Shown here one piece after another: positions 37,722 through 42,488 of a stretch of DNA of 42,488 bases (its first letter is position 1; every line of letters starts with the position of its first letter). The notes under the pieces were generated by a model. The model had not been told where the DNA came from. It saw only the letters and a list, made by a program, of their open reading frames with translations, and did not search any database. Source of the stretch: Candidatus Faecaligallichristensenella faecipullorum. Lineage in GTDB: Bacteria; Bacillota; Clostridia; Christensenellales; Aristaeellaceae. The stretch covers positions 1 to 42,488 of the forward strand of contig DVJW01000139.1 of the NCBI GenBank assembly GCA_018716505.1, written 5' to 3'. A program made the translations under genes and the position numbers.

Positions 37722-37943
37722 CAGACCATTGACAAACCTATTTTTCCCGTTTGGGGATGCATGAAGGGGCCGCAGCCCCTTCATATTCAATCCGCAGCGG
37801 CGGCATGTACGCCGCGAGGAGCGGCCCAGGTGGCCGTTTCCTTTATCATTTTCCGGCCGTCACCGGAGGTGACAGGAAAATGATGCAACTCGAAAAAATG
37901 AAAAATTCATTTTTTCGAAGGGTGTTGACTTTGTCAACACCCT
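37722..37943 (-). mobile_element. ~222-bp stem-loop-array element, copy C (inverted)
   Basis: Reverse complement shares all hairpins with A and B; flanked by 32-bp perfect direct repeats. Confidence 0.8.
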
Positions 37944-37975
37944 GAGCCCTTTCTCCGCCCATCGGAGGAAGGGCT
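37944..37975 (+). terminator. Terminator hairpin, copy 2 (right flank of element C)
   Basis: Identical 32 bp, here running into the T-tract (GGGCTTTTGA). Confidence 0.78.
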
Positions 37976-38096
37976 TTTGAATTGCAATCCGGGCCGTATA
38001 GTGGTAAACTATTGTAAGAAAATTCCCACGGCCAACTAAGGGGCAATTTCGGGATGCCGCGCCTTGTCTGCCGGGGATCATGTGGGAGGATATGAC

Positions 38097-39083
38097 GTGC
38101 AGCCGATTCGGGTGGGTATATTGGGCCCGGGCAATATTGTCCGGCGAGTGATGACGGATTTTCATCGGGCCGAGCGGGTGGTGTTGAGCGCGGTGGCCTC
38201 CAGGGATGGCGAGAAGGCCCAAAAGGCCGCCCGGGCATACGGCGCGCCCCTGGCCTTTGACAGCTATGAGGCCATGGCCAGGAGCGGTCAGGTGGACTTG
38301 GTCTATCTGGCCACCCCGCACAGCCTGCACTATGAGCAGGCCATGATGTGCATGAAAAACGGCAAGCATGTGCTGTGCGAAAAGCCCATGGTGGTGAATG
38401 AGGCTCAGGCCCTGAGCATGGCCCAATGCGCCCGGGAAAACGGGGTCTTTTTGATGGAGGCCATGTGGAGCCGGTTTTTTCCGGCCGCCCATAAGCTCCG
38501 GGCGCTTTTGGAAGCGGGCGCGATTGGGGATATCTGGCATATTACCGCCAATTTCAGCTCCCGTTCCGGCTATGACCCGGCCAGCCGGCTGTACCGGATG
38601 GATCTGGCCGGGGGTTCGCTATTGGATATCGGGGTGTATCCGCTGATGGCGGTGACCGGCATTTTGGGCTGGAATCCGCAAAGGGTGCAAGGCCTTTGCG
38701 TCCGCCATGCCTGCGGGGTGGATGTGCATGAGAGCGTGCAGCTGCAATATGAAAGCGGCGCCACCGCCCAGATTTTCAGCGGGCTCATGGCCCCGTCGGA
38801 TCAAAAACTGACCGTTTTCGGCAGCAAGGGGCGCATTGAAATGCCCGGGTTTTGGCATCCGGTGAGCCTGAGTTTGTTTGAAACCGGAAAGGAAGAGGAG
38901 CGGTTTGCCTTCCCCGCGGAAAACGAGGGCTTTTATCACGAGTTTGACCATGCCGCCCAGTGCATTGAGCAGGGGCTTATCGAGTCCCCGCTGATGACCC
39001 ACGCGGAATCCGCGGCCGTGGCCCGGATCACCGAGGGGCTGCGCAGGGAATGGGGCGTGCTGTATCCGGGGGAGGAAGCGTAA
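38097..39083 (+). CDS. Gfo/Idh/MocA-family oxidoreductase, GTG start
   Basis: IRVGILGPGNIVRR, CEKPMVVNEAQAL, EAMWSRFFPA; RBS GGGAGGA. Confidence 0.92.
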   Translation: MQPIRVGILGPGNIVRRVMTDFHRAERVVLSAVASRDGEKAQKAARAYGAPLAFDSYEAMARSGQVDLVYLATPHSLHYEQAMMCMKNGKHVLCEKPMVVNEAQALSMAQCARENGVFLMEAMWSRFFPAAHKLRALLEAGAIGDIWHITANFSSRSGYDPASRLYRMDLAGGSLLDIGVYPLMAVTGILGWNPQRVQGLCVRHACGVDVHESVQLQYESGATAQIFSGLMAPSDQKLTVFGSKGRIEMPGFWHPVSLSLFETGKEEERFAFPAENEGFYHEFDHAAQCIEQGLIESPLMTHAESAAVARITEGLRREWGVLYPGEEA

Positions 39084-39818
39084 GTGCCCAAGTTGGAGGC
39101 GTATCATAAAAAACTGGACTATTCCTATGCCCTGGGCGTGTTTCCGGCCCTGAACCTGTTGGAAAGCAGGCCCCAGTGCGCCCGGCGGCTGCTGCTCAGC
39201 CCTCAGGGCCTGGGCAACGAGGGCGTGGAACGGCTCAGGGAACGGTGCAGGGCTCTGGGCATCCGGGAGGAAATGGCCGAGCGGGTGCTCATGCGGGAGG
39301 CCCATAAGCAAAATGTGTTCGCGGCCCTGGTGTTTGAAAAATTTCAGGATCAGCTTCGGGATGAAGGGCCCCATGTGGTGCTCTGCCAGATCTCGGACGG
39401 CGGGAATTTGGGCACCGCCCTGCGCGCCTGTCTGGGCTTTGGGGTCAAGGATGTGGCGGTCATCAAGCCCGCGGTGGATGCCTTTGAGCCCAAGGTTATC
39501 CGGGCCTCCATGGGCGCGGCGTTCCGGCTCAGGCTGCATGTGTACGAGCATTTTGATGAATACCGCGCCCAATTCCCGGCGCGCAACCTCTATCCCTTTA
39601 TGTTGGATGGGGCCGTTGAGCTGGAACAGGCGGTGGCCCAAAAGAAGCAGCCCTTTACGCTGATCTTTGGGAACGAGGCCAGCGGCCTGCCCCCCGAGTT
39701 CGCCCGGATGGGACAGAGCGTGCTGATTCCCCAGACAAATGAGGTGGATTCCCTGAACCTCTCGGTCTCGGTGGGCATTGGGGTGTATTCCTTTATGCGC
39801 GAGGTACCCAAGCGATAA
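39084..39818 (+). CDS. TrmH/SpoU-family RNA methyltransferase, GTG start
   Basis: QISDGGNLGTALRACLGFGVKDVAV, LIFGNEASGLP, IPQTNEVDSLNLSVSVGIGVYSF. Confidence 0.92.
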   Translation: MPKLEAYHKKLDYSYALGVFPALNLLESRPQCARRLLLSPQGLGNEGVERLRERCRALGIREEMAERVLMREAHKQNVFAALVFEKFQDQLRDEGPHVVLCQISDGGNLGTALRACLGFGVKDVAVIKPAVDAFEPKVIRASMGAAFRLRLHVYEHFDEYRAQFPARNLYPFMLDGAVELEQAVAQKKQPFTLIFGNEASGLPPEFARMGQSVLIPQTNEVDSLNLSVSVGIGVYSFMREVPKR

Positions 39819-39842
39819 TTTTTTCATGGGAGATGGGAGAAG

Positions 39843-40880
39843 ATGGAAAAGCAGTTTCGGGTGGGCGTGATCGGCTGCGGCGGCATCAGCCGGGTGCATC
39901 GAAAGGCCCTGAGCCATATGCCCAATGTTCAGATCGTGGCGGTGGCCGACATCGTGCCCGGGCGCGCCCGGGAGGCGGCGGAGGAATGTCAGGCCCAGGC
40001 CATGACCGACTGGCGCGAGATGCTGAAAATGGAAGAAATCGACGCGGTGCACATCTGCACCCCCCATTATCTGCACGCCCCCATGGCCGTGGAGGCGCTG
40101 CGCGCCGGCAAGCATGTGCTCACCGAAAAGCCCATGGCCACCAGCAACGAGGCGGCCATGGAAATGATTCGCGCGGCCGATGTCCCGGGCGCGCCCATGC
40201 TGGGCGTGGTGTTTCAAAACCGCTACAATCCCTCGGTGCAAATGGCCCTTCAAATGATTCGCTCCGGGGAAATGGGCGCGTTCAAAGGCGCGCGCGCCTC
40301 GGTGTGCTGGCATCGGGAGGGCGCCTATTACACCGAAAGCGGATGGCGGGGCAGGATGGCCACCGAGGGCGGCGGGGTGCTCATCAATCAGGCCATTCAT
40401 ACCTTGGACTTGATGAGCTATTTGGCCGGCCCCATCGACCGGGTCAGGGGCCATGTGTCCACCGATCTGTTGGATGATATCAACGACGTGGAGGACAACG
40501 CCCATGCGGTGGTGGTGTATAAAAACGGCTGCCATGGGGTGCTGTATGCCACGGTCAACTATGTGGCCGACGCGCCCATCGAGCTGGAGCTGGCCTATGA
40601 AAAGGGTTCGCTGAAGTTGGTGGGCGATAAGCTTTATAGAATCCAGGGGGATGAGGCCGCGCTGCTGTGCGATGGCCAGCCCCCCATGGAGGCGGAAAAG
40701 GCCTATTGGGGCGCCAGCCACCAGACCTTGATCGAGGATTTTTACCGGGCGCTGGCCGGGCATAAACATTTTTGGCTGGACGGACGGCAGGGATTTGCGG
40801 CCTTTAACCTGGTGATGTCGATCTTTGAATCCTCGAAGAGCGGTCAATGGGTGAAGCTCATGGATCCCAGCGAGATTTGA
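39843..40880 (+). CDS. Gfo/Idh/MocA-family oxidoreductase
   Basis: RVGVIGCGGISRVHRKAL, HICTPHYLHAPMAVEALRAGKHVLTEKPMA. Confidence 0.95.
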   Translation: MEKQFRVGVIGCGGISRVHRKALSHMPNVQIVAVADIVPGRAREAAEECQAQAMTDWREMLKMEEIDAVHICTPHYLHAPMAVEALRAGKHVLTEKPMATSNEAAMEMIRAADVPGAPMLGVVFQNRYNPSVQMALQMIRSGEMGAFKGARASVCWHREGAYYTESGWRGRMATEGGGVLINQAIHTLDLMSYLAGPIDRVRGHVSTDLLDDINDVEDNAHAVVVYKNGCHGVLYATVNYVADAPIELELAYEKGSLKLVGDKLYRIQGDEAALLCDGQPPMEAEKAYWGASHQTLIEDFYRALAGHKHFWLDGRQGFAAFNLVMSIFESSKSGQWVKLMDPSEI

Positions 40881-40892
40881 CGGAGGATAGTT

Positions 40893-41456
40893 ATGCGGGA
40901 ATTGGAAAAAATTCGGCAGGAAGTAAAGGGCGCAGTGGGCGAGCTTTTGGATATGGACCGGGCGGACTTCCGGCCGGTCAGGCTTCTGGTCATTGGTTGC
41001 AGCTCCAGCGAAATTTTGGGCGGCCAAATCGGGAAGGCTTCCAGCCCCGAGGCGGGCGAGGCCGTATCCCAGGCCATTCTGGAGGTGTGCGCGGCCCGGG
41101 GGATTGCGGTGGCCTTCCAATGCTGCGAGCATTTGAACCGGGCGCTGGTCATGGAGCGCGCCCAGGCCGAACAATACGGCTATGAGGAGGTTTGCGTGGT
41201 GCCCTGGCCCAAGGCGGGCGGCTCGTGCGCCTCGGCCGCCTATCGTTTGATGAAGGATCCGGTGGTGGTGGAGCGGGTTCAGGCCGACGCCGGGCTGGAT
41301 ATCGGCAACACCATGATCGGCATGCACTTAAAACCCGTGGCCGTCCCGGTGCGGCTGAGTGAAAAGACCATCGGCCAGGCGGCTTTGGTTTGCGCCCGCA
41401 CCCGGCCCAAGCTCATCGGCGGATCCCGCGCCCATTACGCGCTGGATCAGGCATAA
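40893..41456 (+). CDS. TIGR01440/UPF0340-family protein
   Basis: LLVIGCSSSEILGGQIGKASSPEAGEAV...AFQCCEHLNRALVMER...GSCASAAY...IDIGNT-like MIGMHLKPVAVPVR. Confidence 0.9.
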   Translation: MRELEKIRQEVKGAVGELLDMDRADFRPVRLLVIGCSSSEILGGQIGKASSPEAGEAVSQAILEVCAARGIAVAFQCCEHLNRALVMERAQAEQYGYEEVCVVPWPKAGGSCASAAYRLMKDPVVVERVQADAGLDIGNTMIGMHLKPVAVPVRLSEKTIGQAALVCARTRPKLIGGSRAHYALDQA

Positions 41457-41481
41457 AATCAACGACAGGGAGGAGATTCGT

Positions 41482-42252
41482 ATGACCAGCTTTCTGATTG
41501 GCGCGCAGCTCTTTTCCATGCGCGACCGCACCCAGACTCCGGAGGATCTTTTGGCAACGCTCAAGGCGCTCAAGGCCGTGGGGTATAACAGCGTCCAGCT
41601 TTCCGGTCAGGGCGCCATGCCCGACGAGCAGATTGCCGGGATGCTCAAGGAGACCGGCATGATCGCCCCGGCCACGCACATTTCCATGGACATGTTCGAA
41701 AATCACCTGGACGAGACGATTCGCCGTCATAAGCTGTGGGGCAGCGAATATCCCGGCCTGGGCGCCATGCCGGACAAATACCGCAGCGCCGAGGGATACA
41801 AGGCCTTTGCCAGGGAGATCAGCCTGATCGCCAAAAAGCTCAAGGACAATGGCCTTCAATTTATCTATCACAACCATGCCTTTGAGTTTGCCCAATACGA
41901 CGGGGTGACCGGGTATCAGATCCTGCTGGACAACGCCAGCGAGGATGTGCAGTTTGAAATGGATACCTATTGGGTTCAGGCCGGCGGCGGCGATCCGGTG
42001 GAATGGATTGAAAAGCTCAAGGGCCGGATGGACGTGGTGCATTTCAAGGATATGACCGGATGCAACGAAAACCGGCCGCTCATGGTTCCGGGCGGCACCG
42101 GCAACATGAATTGGAAGCGAATTTTTGAGGCCTGCGAGAAGATCGGGGTCAAATACGCCTTTATCGAGCAGGACAACGCGGTGGAAACCGATTCTCTGGC
42201 CTGCATGACGCAAGCCATCAAGAGCATGAGCGCGCTGGGCGGAAGGTTTTGA
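41482..42252 (+). CDS. Sugar phosphate isomerase/epimerase (xylose isomerase-like TIM barrel)
   Basis: GLQFIYHNHAFEF, VQFEMDTYWVQAGGGDPVEWIEKLKGRMDVVHFKDM, RBS AGGGAGGAG before ATG 41482. Confidence 0.93.
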   Translation: MTSFLIGAQLFSMRDRTQTPEDLLATLKALKAVGYNSVQLSGQGAMPDEQIAGMLKETGMIAPATHISMDMFENHLDETIRRHKLWGSEYPGLGAMPDKYRSAEGYKAFAREISLIAKKLKDNGLQFIYHNHAFEFAQYDGVTGYQILLDNASEDVQFEMDTYWVQAGGGDPVEWIEKLKGRMDVVHFKDMTGCNENRPLMVPGGTGNMNWKRIFEACEKIGVKYAFIEQDNAVETDSLACMTQAIKSMSALGGRF

Positions 42253-42488
42253 GTGTGTTGACAAAGTCAACACCCTTCGAAAAAATGAATTTTTCATTTT
42301 TTCGAGTTGCATCATTTTCCTGTCGCCTTTGGCGACGGCCGGTCGGAGGCCGCGTTTACGCGGCTGGAGGTTCGAGGACGGCCCAAAGGGCCCCGCAGAA
42401 CCGGAACCCCAACCCGGCGAAGCCGCGGTTGGGGCGAGAAGGAAAATGATAGAGGAAGCGGCCACTTGGGCCGCTCCGACGGCGCGGC
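42252..42488 (+). mobile_element. Stem-loop-array element, copy D, with a 100-bp internal insertion and cut by the window end
   Basis: Shares the hairpin series with copy C up to GACGGCC and resumes at GGAAAATGATAGAGGAAGCGGCCAC. Confidence 0.75.

Noticed and set aside
35580-37790. 736-aa antisense ORF opposite the ATPase gene
   Set aside because: Low-complexity antisense composition; the plus strand has promoter, RBS and P-loop motif.
38619-41327. 902-aa antisense ORF
   Set aside because: Shadow of three well-supported plus-strand genes; His/Gly/Pro-rich composition typical of antisense frames in GC-rich DNA.
41413-42465. 350-aa minus ORF through the isomerase and element D
   Set aside because: Antisense to a clear CDS and reads through palindromic non-coding repeat.
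18898-42488. Repeat copies as a CRISPR array
   Set aside because: Copies are kilobases apart, ~223 bp long, in both orientations, and without regular spacers.

Overview
The window looks like a high-GC Firmicutes/Clostridia-type chromosome segment; that host guess is inference from gene content. (1) 0.5-20.4 kb is a carbohydrate-utilisation locus. It holds a YesN/YesM-like two-component system, an SDR, a sugar ABC importer (SBP plus two permeases), a glycyl-radical enzyme (GRE) with its activase, a ManD/RspA-like enolase-superfamily dehydratase, a CAT-like acetyltransferase, an AraC regulator, a fucose/arabinose isomerase-like protein and two glycoside-hydrolase-like proteins. (2) 20.4-25.1 kb holds an XRE/ABC exporter operon, an M24 peptidase and tRNA-Glu/tRNA-Gln. 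(3) 25.3-37.7 kb holds an HPr-like protein, a tandem VanW-like protein, a HAD/unknown/PfkB operon, an ACT plus UPF0210 pair, PepF and an unusual coiled-coil AAA-type ATPase. (4) 38.0-42.3 kb holds two Gfo/Idh/MocA oxidoreductases, a TrmH-like methyltransferase, a TIGR01440-like protein and a sugar isomerase/epimerase. The most unusual signal is a family of non-coding elements of about 223 bp made of six consecutive stem-loops. There are three full copies, one copy running off the window with a 100-bp insertion, and one solo end. Two full copies are bracketed by perfect 26-bp and 32-bp direct repeats that are each the complete host transcription-terminator hairpin. This looks like a mobile, structured element whose target duplication is the terminator stem-loop. 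All reading was manual: no database search or folding was run.
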